Counted from the first letter of the stretch, positions 21,501 through 35,440 are shown. The stretch is 42,745 nucleotides of DNA from Brugia malayi (GCF_000002995.4 NW_025062313.1:1-42745); one strand, 5' to 3'. The notes: generated by a model from the letters alone, not told the origin. A program made the numbers and translations.

Positions 21501-24414
21501 CCTTAATTTACTATGTTATGTGCATTGTACCAGTGCTGGTCGTATATTGCGTTGTCATTTTATAGTTTAAATATTAAAATACGCTTTTGTAATTAAGTTT
21601 TGCGCATAAATTCATCAGCAAAATTAATAAAACTTTCAATTAATCATGATTTTAATTCAATTTAAGAATTTAAATTAAATTTAAATTCAAATTTAAATTT
21701 TGAATTTTTTAAAAATTTTAAAATTTGTTATAGTTTTCTTACATTAGACAAGGAAATTGGTTCCAATTTATCAATTTCAATTTTAATTAAGTGCCAAAAC
21801 TGCTAAAAAAAGCTTATTTTGAACCTAATTTACTATGTTATGTGCATTGTACCAGTGCTGGTCGTATATTGCGTTGTCATTTTATAGTTTAAATATTAAA
21901 ATACGCTTTTGTAATTAAGTTTTGCGCATAAATTCATCAGCAAAATTAATAAAACTTTCAATTAATCATGATTTTAATTCAATTTAAGAATTTAAATTAA
22001 ATTTAAATTCAAATTTAAATTTTGAATTTTTTAAAAATTTTAAAATTTGTTATAGTTTTCTTACATTAGACAAGGAAATTGGTTCCAATTTATCAATTTC
22101 AATTTTAATTAAGTGCCAAAACTGCTAAAAAAGCTTATTTTGAACCTAATTTACTATGTTATGTGCATTGTACCAGTGCTGGTCGTATATTGCGTTGTTA
22201 TTTTATAGTTTAAATATTAAAATACGCTTTTGTAATTAAGTTTTGCGCATAAATTCATCAGCAAAATTAATAAAACTTTCAATTAATCATGATTTTAATT
22301 CAATTTAAGAATTTAAATTAAATTTAAATTCAAATTTAAATTTTGAATTTTTTAAAAATTTTAAAATTTGTTATAGTTTTCTTACATTAGACAAGGAAAT
22401 TGGTTCCAATTTATCAATTTCAATTTTAATTAAGTGCCAAAACTGCTAAAAAAGCTTATTTTGAACCTAATTTACTATGTTATGTGCATTGTACCAGTGC
22501 TGGTCGTATATTGCGTTGTTATTTTATAGTTTAAATATTAAAATACGCTTTTGTAATTAAGTTTTGCGCATAAATTCATCAGCAAAATTAATAAAACTTT
22601 CAATTAATCATGATTTTAATTCAATTTAAGAATTTAAATTAAATTTAAATTCAAATTTAAATTTTGAATTTTTTAAAAATTTTAAAATTTGTTATAGTTT
22701 TCTTACATTAGACAAGGAAATTGGTTCTAATTTATCAATTTTAATTCTAATTAAGTGCCAAAACTACTAAAAAAAGCTTATTTTGAAATTAATTGACTAT
22801 GTTACGTGCATTGTACCAGTGCTGGTCGTATATTGCGTTGTTATTTTATAGTTTAAATATTAAAATACGCTTTGTAATTAAGTTTTGCGCATAAATTCAT
22901 CAGCAAAATTAATAAAACTTTCAATTAATCATGATTTTAATTCAATTTAAGAATTTAAATTAAATTTAAATTCAAATTTAAATTTTGAATTTTTTAAAAA
23001 TTTTAAAATTTGTTATAGTTTTCTTACATTAGACAAGGAAATTGGTTCTAATTTATCAATTTTAATTCTAGTTAAGTGCCAAAACTACTAAAAAAAGCTT
23101 ATTTTGAAATTAATTGACTATGTTACGTGCATTGTACCAGTGCTGGTCGTATATTGCGTTGTTATTTTATAGTTTAAATATTAAAATACGCTTTTGTAAT
23201 TAAGTTTTGCGCATAAATTCATCAGCAAAATTAATAAAACTTTCAATTAATCATGATTTTAATTCAATTTAAGAATTTAAATTAAATTTAAATTCAAATT
23301 TAAATTTTGAATTTTTTAAAAATTTTAAAATTTGTTATAGTTTTCTTACATTAGACAAGGAAATTGGTTCCAATTTATCAATTTCAATTTTAATTAAGTG
23401 CCAAAACTGCTAAAAAAAGCTTATTTTGAACCTTATTTACTATGTTATGTGCATTGTACCAGTGCTGGTCGTATATTGCGTTGTCATTTTATAGTTTAAA
23501 TATTAAAATACGCTTTTGTAATTAAGTATTGCGCATAAATTCATCAGCAAAAATAATAAAACTTTCAATTAATCATGATTTTAATTCAATTTAAGAATTT
23601 AAATTAAATTTAAATTCAAATTTAAATTTTGAATTTTTTAAAAATTTTAAAATTTGTTATAGTTTTCTTACATTAGACAAGGAAATTGGTTCTAATTTAT
23701 CATTTAATTTTTATTAAGCGCCAAAACTGCTAAAAAAAAGCTTATTTTGAACCTAATTGATTATGTTACGTGCATTGTACCAGTGCTGGTCGTATATTGC
23801 GTTGTCATTTTATGGTTTAAATATTAAAATACGCTTTTGTAATTAAGTTTTGCGCATAAATTCATCAGCAAAATTAATAAAACTTTCGAATAATTATGGT
23901 TTTAATTCAATTTATGAATTAAATTTTAATTTAAACTCAAATTTAAATTTTGAAATTTTTGAAAATTTTAAAATTTGTTAATGTTTTCTTACATTAAACA
24001 GTGAAAATGGTTTTAAATTATCAATTTTAATTTTAATTAAGTTCCAAAACAGCTACAAATAGCAATATTTTGAACTTAATTGGTTATGTTATATGCATTG
24101 CACCAGTGCTGGTCCTATATTGTGTTGTCATTTTATAGTTTAAATATTAAAACACGCTTTTGTAATTAAGTTTTGCGCATAATTTTATCAGCAAAATTAA
24201 TAAAACTTTCAATAAATCATGGTTTTAAATCAATTTAAGAATTAAAATAAAATTTTATTTCAATTTTAAATTTTGATTTTTTTAAAAATTTTAAAATTTG
24301 TAATAGTTTTGTTACATTAAACAAGGAAATTGGTTCTAAATTATCAATTTTAGCTTTAATTAAGTGCCAAAAATAGCAATATTTTGAACTTAATTGAATA
24401 TTTTATATGCATTG
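18600..24414 (+). repeat. HhaI satellite array 3 (~18 monomers)
   Basis: Monomer starts (TTGTACCAGT) at 18631, 18953, 19274, 19595, 19918 and onward give a period of 321-323. Monomers are near-identical. Marker variants such as TTTTAATTCTAGTTAAGTG recur at about 20168, 21129 and 23058, so local groups of monomers have been copied together. The last two monomers are diverged in the same way as in arrays 2 and 4. Many monomers carry the signature GCGCATAAATTCATCAGC with a single GCGC (HhaI) site. Confidence 0.97.
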
Positions 24415-24988
24415 TTTAAACATTGGAAAACTTTTGAAAACCACTTGCTATGCTTTTCATATTGCTTAACCCGTACAAAAGGGGTTAGTCGATAGATAAG
24501 ATATTAGCTCTATCTATACTGAGACAGTTGAGTGTTGGTCAGAGAGAAGAGAAGAAACAGTAAGGATTTAAAAAAAATAAGATTTAGCAAGAGAAGTTAA
24601 TAGAACTAGGAAAGACAAAAATATCTACATTATGGTGGATAACCTTGATATTCTATCATAATTGTATTGTTAATTATAAAGCATACAGAGATGGGCGTGT
24701 TCTCATTGATTTCTGTCAGTAGGGATAAGAGTAATGTTAACATAATACTTGGGTAAAATTTTGATCTGAGATGAGATCTCTTTTTTGTACTTATCAATAC
24801 AACGATAAAAATTTTTTTTCCTGTATATATATATATGTATACATATAACTTTTACATTCTACAAGAATAAAGTTGGGCAGTAGCAATCCCATGATCATGC
24901 CCTTCTCTTTTGTGATTTTATTTGCGCATATTCTTCTTTTCATTCTTATTATTTTTCTTGTACAATTTGGCTTGATTCAAAGGATCTC

Positions 24989-25020
<32 letters not shown>

Positions 25021-25023
<3 letters not shown>

Positions 25024-25135
25024 GTCTTTATTGCGAACTAATAAGTATTTTTTTTCAATATCTTTATTGCGAACTAATAAGTATTTTTTTTAATATCTTT
25101 ATTGCAAACTAATAAGTACTTTTTTTTTTAATGAC
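25021..25135 (+). repeat. Three 35-bp tandem repeats before the splice acceptor, copy 3
   Basis: Same three-unit repeat as at 13489-13603, preceded by the longest T tract of the three copies and followed by the TTTTCCAG acceptor at 25149. Confidence 0.85.
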
Positions 25136-25188
25136 TTTATATTTTCCAGTTGAACAAAGGAATCAAAAATCTTTAGTTAGAAGCGATA

Positions 25189-26406
25189 ATGGAAAAAATG
25201 GTGGAGGAAAAAAACAGATTTGAGATGTTGTTTACGAGTACAAAATCAAAGCTTAATGGTTTGCGAGAAGTGATAACAACTCAGTTTTCTGAAAACAACA
25301 ATTGTTTCTCAAGTTTAATGCAGGTAAATCTTATCTAAAGTCTTGTATAAGTTTTGTTAATCTAGAATTTCTAAAACAAATGGACAGATAAGCCTATATT
25401 TTGTGACAGAGTTTATCAAAACAAAGTCTGAAGAAAATCAGAACTGTGCCTTCCTGTTAAAAATGCTACGTTATGTAAAAAATCTTCAGGAAGTAAATTT
25501 GAATGTTGAATATCGTTTTATTTACAATAGTACATTCATCATCATATTGTCTATAGATCGGATTTCAGAAATTGAATGAGAAATGGTCAAAGGGTTTGGA
25601 TGAAATGCAAAAAATGGCGAGTAAAATGAAAATAATGCATGAGTATACAGAGAAAAACTTTAAAAGCTTGAGCGTATTATTGGATTGCTTGCATGACCGA
25701 GAAATTAAACAGTTGGAAAATAATGAAAGAGAAGGAGATACTTTCAAGAAAATATGTGAACATTGTGAAGAAGTAATGCAGGTTTGCTTCTTCTTTCGAG
25801 AAATTTTCATTGTTTTATGGAGTTTCAAAACTGTTAAATAATGTTAAGATTGTTTTTTAAGACTAATTTTTGTCAATTTTAGGAGCTAAAAAGGACGGCT
25901 CAGCATTTTCGAATCAATGAGGAAGATATAAGATATCAAAGCTCAACTTTGTTTGAGAATTTGGATTTTGGAAGTGAAATTACTGCTGCAATAATTCGTG
26001 CTGCTGAAAATTTAACAAAGGAAAACGATGAACTGAAAAATGAAAATGCAGAACTCAGGAATACGATTTTTATATTGGAAAAAGAAAACATAGATTTAAA
26101 AGAGGTAATACTTTGGATTGTAAATCCGTACATATTACAATGATAATTTCAAGCAATTCCTCTGGTGACATTATCAGATAACACTATAGAAATACTGGGT
26201 ACATTGTTAGTTTTAATTTCTTTGAAAATTTTTTATAGATGAGAAAAATGTCAATTGTACAAGAGAAAAAATTTGAAGAGGTAGAACACAGATTAGACCG
26301 TTTGCGAGAAGAAAGTGAACGATTAATAAAAGCATGCTATGATGAGGATGAGGAAGTTGATGATCTTAAAAATCAGATATCAGAATGGTTGAATACAAAT
26401 CACTAA
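25189..26406 (+). CDS. Coiled-coil protein of unknown function, five exons, copy 3
   Basis: Exons 25189-25323, 25412-25492, 25557-25781, 25883-26104 and 26239-26406, each exactly 11532 bases from the matching exon of copy 2. All splice sites are kept and the predicted 276-residue protein is the same. I found no coding difference from copy 2. Family unknown; see the copy at 13657-14874 for features of the protein. Confidence 0.7.
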
Positions 26407-27243
26407 CTTTAAGCTGATATGATTTGCTTTAGCAATAAGAAAGTGGAAATTTTTCGCTTTTAGCTTTTGCTTTGCCCATTTTTTTTTTATTTGCTTTTCT
26501 ACACCAGAAATATCATGTAGGAATGAACTGCATTGAACCCCAGCAATTGGAATCACGTAAAAAAAAAATAGTTTTACGTTACTTTTATGTCAGATAAGGG
26601 TTGGAGTAATGTTTGCTTACATGATATATAATTTGAAATAGTTTTACATTTCCGGTGTTCAATTAAGATAAGTTTTTGTATTATGGATTATTAAATTTTA
26701 TTTGATACTTTTTGTAAATTATTTGAAGGTTCGCGAGATTATTTCGAATTAGATTTTAATTTGTAAAAATTTTTTTGTGCATTCTTTGATACATAGATTT
26801 ATTTATTGGGATTTTATATTTGCTTCTTTGTAAATAAATGTAATTTTTCTTGCTTAATTCAGCTTTCAAACAATAAAAATCATAAAACTTGACGCATTTT
26901 CATTGTTATTATTCTGTGGTAGCAAAAGCTTAATGTTTGGCAACGAAGCGTCTAATATAAAAAAAAAAAAAAAAAACGTACTGTTTTTTGCTGTTCAAAT
27001 CAATAAAATTAGAACTAAAAATCGGTAAAATGTATTAATATTAGTTGCAAATCGAAAAAATCAAATTAAGTGAAATAAAAAATGAAATTAGAATAAGAAA
27101 AAAAGTGGTAATTATTAGAATAAGAGAAGTTATAATAAGGAGACTGTATAGAAAAATTTTTAATTCATTAGTTACAATTATAAAACATATATGTAAGCAG
27201 CAATTCAAGTAACAAAGCCGCAAAAATTTTTCCTTATTTATTA

Positions 27244-29281
27244 GATTATATTTTGCGTCACTTTACGTGTCGTTTTATCACTTCATTTAAATGCATGAAG
27301 CAGTTTCTCTGTTATTTATTCAAAGTGATATGTTTGCGTTATTCACTTTGCATAATATTTCGATTCAACAATTCCATGTTTTATTCTTAGCTATCTTTAT
27401 TGCACTTTCATTTTCTTTTTGTTTTTTTTTTTTTTTTTTTTTTCCTCTGCTTCATAGTTTGTTTCATTTTCATGTCGAATCTGTTTAATGTTATATAATT
27501 TTTTGTAATAAGAAAAAATTGTGTTTTTACTGCTACATCGTTATAATACATCCAAATGAAATTGAATGCAAAAAAGATTTCCTCAAATAGTCACTATTTT
27601 TTGATTTCATGGTGATACACAAATGGTCACATTTTCGAATTGTAACCTAAATTGTAACCTTTTCAAAATGTAACCTTAACAGTAAATATTTCTTGCAGCC
27701 GCACTTGCACTTGCAGTTGCAGTTGCATTGCAAGTACAATTGCATACCTGCTTGCACATACAAATATTTTAATTTAATTGATCCAATGATTGCTAATATC
27801 ACTTGTCATATTATCATTTGATCAGCATTTCAAAATGATAATTGCATAAGATTTATTGTTAACAGTAAATTAGTAAAACTATGTTACCAGCATGGTGAAA
27901 GATCACGTTTGATGATGAGAAAAAGATCAGATATGTCCAAGAAAAAATTTTGTTAATGAATTTTTTGAGTTTATCACCAGTCCAAAAATTTTATGAGTTT
28001 ATTACCACGTCACTCTTTAATTAATTCCATTGCTTTAATAAGAAAAAAGTGATCAACTGGGAAATTTAAACAATTTGCAGCACATAAATGATAAGTAGAA
28101 TTAGTTTTTATGTTAAAATGAAATTGCAAATAATGAAGTTTTTTTTTTTTTTTTTTTTGTATATTTTTATGCAAAAAATAAATTAATAAAAATTGTTGCA
28201 TGGAAAAAGATTGTGGCCAAGCAGAAGGTGAAAGTAATCTGACATCTGTTCTATTTTAATTTTGTGACTTTATTGATATATTAAAACGTTTTCAAAAAAA
28301 TTCTTGTCTTATTAATAAAAATTGATATTAATTCAAAGATTTGGGAAACTTTTATTTTATGAATTAATTTCTTATAAAAAAGAAAAAAAACAAACAACAA
28401 CAATAACTTCAGATGGGTCAAAAACAAACTATTGGGAAAGGAAGAGGAAAAGAAGAAAGTTAACCATTGAAGATTATTCTCCAACCTTCCTATTACGGAG
28501 AACTTTACAAGAGATCAATTTTTTCTATTGTTTTTTCAAAAAAAAAAATTAAATCGGCCAACAAAACTCATTTTTCCAAAATGAAGTTATTTTTTTTACC
28601 TAAATTTTACACCATTTTATTTTGTTACTAAAGCCGATTTTGAAGTAATACACTATTCAAAATGTTGTAGGTGCATACCTCAACAATCTGAAAAAATTTC
28701 GTAGGTGAAATTTCACATTCTGCTCGGTCAGTCAGCTCTATGAGTAATTGATACATTTTTTTAAACTTTTTCTAATTGATACATCTAGAAAATTTGATCA
28801 TAGTTGTTATCCATGCAAAATTTCAGGATATGAAAATTTAATAAGTGAAAAAGTAAAGCAAATATTTCATAAATAAATTAGAACGTTCCCGCGGGTAACA
28901 ATTCGAAAATGTGATCATTTGTGCATCACCATAAAATTAAATTTCTATAAAAATAATGACTATTTGAGGAAATTTTTTTTACATTCAATTTCATTTGAAT
29001 GTATTATAACGATGTAGCAGTAAAATCACAACTTTTTCTGACAAAAAATTATATAATATTAAACAGATTCGATATGAAAATGGAAGAAAGTATGTAGCAA
29101 AGGAAAAAATAAAAAGAAAATGAAACGAAGATTGCTAAGAATAAAACATGGAATTGTTGAATCGAAATTATGCTAAAGTGAATAATGCAAATATATCATT
29201 TTGAATAAATAACAGAGAAACTGCTTCATGCACTTTTAAATGAAGCGATGTGCGACACGTAAAGTGACGTAAAATATAATC
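27244..29281. mobile_element. Foldback-type element, copy 3
   Basis: Arms are about 27244-27647 and 28893-29281, loop between. Same organisation and flanking TA as the other copies. The frame in the loop that runs 102 codons in copies 1 and 2 stops after 76 here because of one extra A, which argues against it being a gene. Confidence 0.75.
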
Positions 29282-30123
29282 TAATTCAAAACATCCATGT
29301 GAATCAATCAATCAACATATGTCAAATAAATTTGTGTTTATGGTAATATAAACTCTGGCCAAAATTATTAAACAATTCCTGAAACTTGTTCCTGAAATTT
29401 CCTAAAAAGACAAAGGAAGATCTGATCAAAAGGAAGACAAAACGATAAATCAAGTACCAAAGTAATATTCTCATTAATATTCTCAATATGAAACTATCTA
29501 GCCATTAGATATATCGCACCTTCAGCATAAGAAAGCTATGTCAGCGAAAATTATTAGAAAATAAATTTAGAATAATTCCGACCATTTTTAATATTCGGAA
29601 ATCTTCAATTAGTATCTATGTGCGCACTTTCTGGAAATCCTATACTACAAACAAAATGACACTGCCAGAATATGGAAAAAAAGGAAGAGATATGACCAAT
29701 GAGCACTATATTCGGAATAAATTCATATAAACATGAAAGCAAAGTAGCTAACAGAAAAAAAAAAAAACAATTATAAATGAACACTAACATAAAAAAAAAA
29801 AAATCGAAATCAAAATGCATAAATTAGCATTTACAATATTTTCTGTATAAAAAAAAGAAAAAATTTCCACCAATAAGAGCAATGATTGTATCATTTTGTT
29901 TTTTATAATATAAAGCAGCAAACAGCAAATTTTATCCTAAAAAAATCCCCGAAAAAAAAAAAAAAAAAACAATTATAAGTCATCGTCTGTAATCTCAAAT
30001 CTTGCTCATTCTTGAACAGCAATGCTTTCTGAAACAAATTCATAGACTTAATGATATATGAATACTAATCTTAATTCTTCCTCCCCCTCAAATTCACTTT
30101 AGCCTTTTACAAAAGCCCATATT

Positions 30124-32326
30124 ATTTTCAAACCTAATTGACTATGTTACGTGCATTGTACCAGTGCTGGTCCTATATTGTGTTGTCATTTTATAGTTTA
30201 AATATTAAAATACGCTTTTGTAATTAAGTTTTGCGCATAAATTCATCAGCAAAATTAATAAAACTTTCAATTAATCATGATTATAATTCAATTTAAGAAT
30301 TTAAATTAAATTTAAATTCAAATTTAAATTTTGAATTTTTTAAAAATTTTAAAATTTGTTATAGTTTTCTTACATTAGACAAGGAAATTTGTTCCAATTT
30401 ATCAATTTAAATTTTAATTAAGTGCCAAAACTGCTAAAAAAAGCTTATTTTGAACCTTATTTACTATGTTATGTGCATTGTACCAGTGCTGGTCGTATAT
30501 TGCGTTGTCATTTTATAGTTTAAATATTAAAATACGCTTTTGTAATTAAGTTTTGCGCATAAATTCATCAGCAAAATTAATAAAACTTTCAATTAATCAT
30601 GATTTTAATTCAATTTAAGAATTTAAATTAAATTTAAATTCAACTTTAAATTTTGAATTTTTTAAAAATTTTAAAATTTGTTATAGTTTTCTTACATTAG
30701 ACAAGGAAATTGGTTCCAGTTTATCAATTTCAATTTTAATTAAGTGCCAAAACTGCTAAAAGCTAATTTTGAACCTAATTTACCATGTTATGTGCATTGT
30801 ACAAGTGCTGGTCGTATATTGCGTTGTTATTTTATAGTTTTAATATTAAAATACGCTTTTGTAATTAAGTTTTGCGCATAAATTCATCAGCAAAATTAAT
30901 AAAACTTTCAATTAATCATGATTTTATTTCAATTTAAGAATTTAAATTAAATTTAAATTCAAATTTAAATTTTGAATTTTTTAAAAATTTTAAAATTTGT
31001 TATAGTTTTCTTACATTAGACAAGGAAATTGGTTCCAATTTATCAATTTCAATTTTAATTAAGTGCCAAAACTGATAAAAAAAGCTTATTTTGAAATTAA
31101 TTGACTATGTTACGTGCATTGTACCAGTGCTGGTCGTATATTGCGTTGTTATTTTATAGTTTAAACATTAAAATACGCTTTTGTAATTAAGTTTTGCGCA
31201 TAAATTCATCAGCAAAATTAATAAAACTTTCAATTAATCATGATTTTAATTCAATTTAAGAATTTAAATTAAATTTAAATTCTAATTTAAATTTCGAATT
31301 TTTTAAAAATTTTAAAATTTATTATTGTTTTCTTACATTAGACAAGGAAATTGGTTCTAATTTTTCAATTTTAATTGCTGGTCCTATATTGTGTTGTCAT
31401 TTTATAGTTTAAATATTAAAATACGCTTTTGTAATTAAGTTTTGCGCATAAATTTATCAGCATAATTAATAAAACTTTCAATTAATCATGATTTTAATTC
31501 AATTTAAGATTTTAAATTGAATTTAAATACAAATCTAAATTTTGAATTTTTTAAAAATTTTAAAATTTGTTATAGTTTTCTTACATTAGACAAGGAAATT
31601 GGTTCTAATTTATCATTTAATTTTTATTAAGCGCCAAAACTACTAAAAAAAGCTTATTTTGAAATTAATTGACTATGTTACGTGCATTGTACCAGTGCTG
31701 GTCGTATATTGCGTTGTCATTTTATGGTTTAAATATTAAAATACGCTTTTGTAATTAAGTTTTGCGCATAAATTCATCAGCAAAATTAATAAAACTTTCG
31801 AATAATTATGGTTTTAATTCAATTTATGAATTAAATTTTAATTTAAACTCAAAATTAAATTTTGAAATTTTTGAAAATTTTAAAATTTGTTAATGTTTTC
31901 TTACATTAAACAGTGAAAATGGTTTTAAATTATCAATTTTAATTTTAATTAAGTTCCAAAACAGCTACAAATAGCAATATTTTGAACTTAATTGGTTATG
32001 TTATATGCATTGCACCAGTGCTGGTCCTATATTGTGTTGTCATTTTATAGTTTAAATATTAAAACACGCTTTTGTAATTAAGTTTTGCGCATAATTTTAT
32101 CAGCAAAATTAATAAAACTTTCAATAAATCATGGTTTTAAATCAATTTAAGAATTAAAATAAAATTTTATTTCAATTTTAAATTTTGATTTTTTTAAAAA
32201 TTTTAAAATTTGTAATAGTTTTGTTACATTAAACAAGGAAATTGGTTCTAAATTATCAATTTTAGCTTTAATTAAGTGCCAAAAATAGCAATATTTTGAA
32301 CTTAATTGAATATTTTATATGCATTG
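30124..32326 (+). repeat. HhaI satellite array 4 (~7 monomers)
   Basis: About 322-bp monomers with more point differences than array 3. One monomer is shortened at about 31376, where TTTTAATT is joined directly to GCTGGTCC (about 70 bases lost, including GTACCAGT). The last monomers match the diverged ends of arrays 2 and 3. Confidence 0.95.
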
Positions 32327-32900
32327 TTTAAACATTGGAAAACTTTTGAAAACCACTTGCTATGCTTTTCATATTGCTTAACCCGTACAAAAGGGGTTAG
32401 TCGATAGATAAGATATTAGCTCTATCTATACTGAGACAGTTGAGTGTTGGTCAGAGAGAAGAGAAGAAACAGTAAGGATTTAAAAAAAATAAGATTTAGC
32501 AAGAGAAGTTAATAGAACTAGGAAAGACAAAAATATCTACATTATGGTGGATAACCTTGATATTCTATCATAATTGTATTGTTAATTATAAAGCATACAG
32601 AGATGGGCGTGTTCTCATTGATTTCTGTCAGTAGGGATAAGAATAATGTTAACATAATACTTGGGTAAAATTTTGATCTGAGATGAGATCTCTTTTTTGT
32701 ACTTATCAATACAACGATAAAAATTTTTTTTCCTGTATATATATATATGTATACATATAACTTTTACATTCTACAAGAATAAAGTTGGGCAGTAGCAATC
32801 CCATGATCATGCCCTTCTCTTTTGTGATTTTATTTGCGCATATTCTTCTTTTCATTCTTATTATTTTTCTTGTACAATTTGGCTTGATTCAAAGGATCTC

Positions 32901-32931
<31 letters not shown>

Positions 32932-32934
<3 letters not shown>

Positions 32935-33047
32935 GTCTTTATTGCGAACTAATAAGTATTTTTTTTCAATATCTTTATTGCGAACTAATAAGTATTTTTT
33001 TTAATATCTTTATTGCAAACTAATAAGTACTTTTTTTTTTAATGACT
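32932..33047 (+). repeat. Three 35-bp tandem repeats before the splice acceptor, copy 4
   Basis: Same as at 13489-13603, with a T tract of about 28 bases upstream and the acceptor at 33060. Confidence 0.85.
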
Positions 33048-33099
33048 TTATATTTTCCAGTTGAACAAAGGAATCAAAAATCTTTAGTTAGAAGCGATA

Positions 33100-34317
33100 A
33101 TGGAAAAAATGGTGGAGGAAAAAAACAGATTTGAGATGTTGTTTACGAGTACAAAATCAAAGCTTAATGGTTTGCGAGAAGTGATAACAACTCAGTTTTC
33201 TGAAAACAACAACTGTTTCTCAAGTTTAATGCAGGTAAATCTTATCTAAAGTCTTGTATAAGTTTTGTTAATCTAGAATTTCTAAAACAAATGGACAGAT
33301 AAGCCTATATTTTGTGACAGAGTTTATCAAAACAAAGTCTGAAGAAAATCAGAACTGTGCCTTCCTGTTAAAAATGCTACGTTATGTAAAAAATCTTCAG
33401 GAAGTAAATTTGAATGTTGAATATCGTTTTATTTACAATAGTACATTCATCATCATATTGTCTATAGATCGGATTTCAGAAATTGAATGAGAAATGGTCA
33501 AAGGGTTTGGATGAAATGCAAAAAATGGCGAGTAAAATGAAAATAATGCATGAGTATACAGAGAAAAACTTTAAAAGCTTGAGCGTATTATTGGATTGCT
33601 TGCATGACCGAGAAATTAAACAGTTGGAAAATAATGAAAGAGAAGGAGATACTTTCAAGAAAATATGTGAACATTGTGAAGAAGTAATGCAGGTTTGCTT
33701 CTTCTTTCGAGAAATTTTCATTGTTTTATGGAGTTTCAAAACTGTTAAATAATGTTAAGATTGTTTTTTAAGACTAATTTTTGTCAATTTTAGGAGCTAA
33801 AAAGGACGGCTCAGCATTTTCGAATCAATGAGGAAGATATAAGATATCAAAGCTCAACTTTGTTTGAGAATTTGGATTTTGGAAGTGAAATTACTGCTGC
33901 AATAATTCGTGCTGCTGAAAATTTAACAAAGGAAAACGATGAACTGAAAAATGAAAATGCAGAACTCAGGAATACGATTTTTATATTGGAAAAAGAAAAC
34001 ATAGATTTAAAAGAGGTAATACTTTGGATTGTAAATCCGTACATATTACAATGATAATTTCAAGCAATTCCTCTGGTGACATTATCAGATAACACTATAG
34101 AAATACTGGGTACATTGTTAGTTTTAATTTCTTTGAAAATTTTTTATAGATGAGAAAAATGTCAATTGTACAAGAGAAAAAATTTGAAGAGGTAGAACAC
34201 AGATTAGACCGTTTGCGAGAAGAAAGTGAACGATTAATAAAAGCATGCTATGATGAGGATGAGGAAGTTGATGATCTTAAAAATCAGATATCAGAATGGT
34301 TGAATACAAATCACTAA
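33100..34317 (+). CDS. Coiled-coil protein of unknown function, five exons, copy 4
   Basis: Exons 33100-33234, 33323-33403, 33468-33692, 33794-34015 and 34150-34317. The predicted 276-residue protein is the same as in copies 2 and 3. The one coding change I found is synonymous (AAT to AAC, Asn, near 33212 in exon 1). The gene is complete although its block is cut off about 1.1 kb downstream. Confidence 0.7.
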
Positions 34318-35154
34318 CTTTAAGCTGATATGATTTGCTTTAGCAATAAGAAAGTGGAAATTTTTCGCTTTTAGCTTTTGCTTTGCCCATTTTTTTTTAT
34401 TTGCTTTTCTACACCAGAAATATCATGTAGGAATGAACTGCATTGAACCCCAGCAATTGGAATCACGTAAAAAAAAAATAGTTTTACGTTACTTTTATGT
34501 CAGATAAGGGTTGGAAGTAATGTTTGCTTACATGATATATAATTTGAAATAGTTTTACATTTCCGGTGTTCAATTAAGATAAGTTTTTGTATTATGAATT
34601 ATTAAATTTTATTTGATACTTTTTGTAAATTATTTGAAGGTTCGCGAGATTATTTCGAATTAGATTTTAATTTGTAAAAATTTTTTTGTGCATTCTTTGA
34701 TACATAGATTTATTTATTGGGATTTTATATTTGCTTCTTTGTAAATAAATGTAATTTTTCTTGCTTAATTCAGCTTTCAAACAATAAAAATCATAAAACT
34801 TGACGCATTTTCATTGTTATTATTCTGTGGTAGCAAAAGCTTAATGTTTGGCAACGAAGCGTCTAATATAAAAAAAAAAAAAAAAAACGTACTGTTTTTT
34901 GCTGTTCAAATCAATAAAATTAGAACTAAAAATCGGTAAAATGTATTAATATTAGTTGCAAATCGAAAAAATCAAATTAAGTGAAATAAAAAATGAAATT
35001 AGAATAAGAAAAAAAGTGGTAATTATTAGAATAAGAGAAGTTATAATAAGGAGACTGTATAGAAAAATTTTTAATTCATTAGTTACAATTATAAAACATA
35101 TATGTAAGCAGCAATTCAAGTAACAAAGCCGCAAAAATTTTTCCTTATTTATTA

Positions 35155-35440
35155 GATTATATTTTGCGTCACTTTACGTGTCGTTTTATCACTTCATTTA
35201 AATGCATGAAGCAGTTTCTCTGTTATTTATTCAAAGTGATATGTTTGCGTTATTCACTTTGCATAATATTTCGATTCAACAATTCCATGTTTTATTCTTA
35301 GCTATCTTTATTGCACTTTCATTTTCTTTTTGTTTTTTTTTTTTTTTTCCTCTGCTTCATAGTTTGTTTCATTTTCATGTCGAATCTGTTTAATATTATA
35401 TAATTTTTTGTAATAAGAAAAAATTGTGTTTTTACTGCTA
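35155..35440. mobile_element. Foldback-type element, copy 4, only part of the left arm
   Basis: Matches the outer 286 or so bases of the left arm at 596 and 15713. The remaining arm, loop and right arm are missing, replaced by HhaI satellite. Confidence 0.85.

Larger units (their letters stand above)
24415..30123 (+). repeat. Gene block copy 3 (complete)
   Basis: Nearly identical to 12885-18599 at an offset of about 11.53 kb. Differences are mainly homopolymer lengths; for example the T tract before the 35-bp repeats is about 32 bases here against about 20 in copy 2. Confidence 0.93.
32327..35440 (+). repeat. Gene block copy 4, truncated
   Basis: Offset about 7.91 kb from copy 3. It contains the complete gene and spacer but stops inside the left arm of the foldback element: after TTTTTACTGCTA at 35440, the sequence changes abruptly to TTGCACCAGTGCTGG of a diverged HhaI monomer. 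Confidence 0.93.

Noticed and set aside
18600..24414. Possible CRISPR array or bacterial (Wolbachia) origin for the regular repeats
   Set aside because: Repeats are 322-bp head-to-tail satellite without spacers, and introns, homopolymers and HhaI identity show nematode nuclear DNA. No Wolbachia-like coding region was seen.
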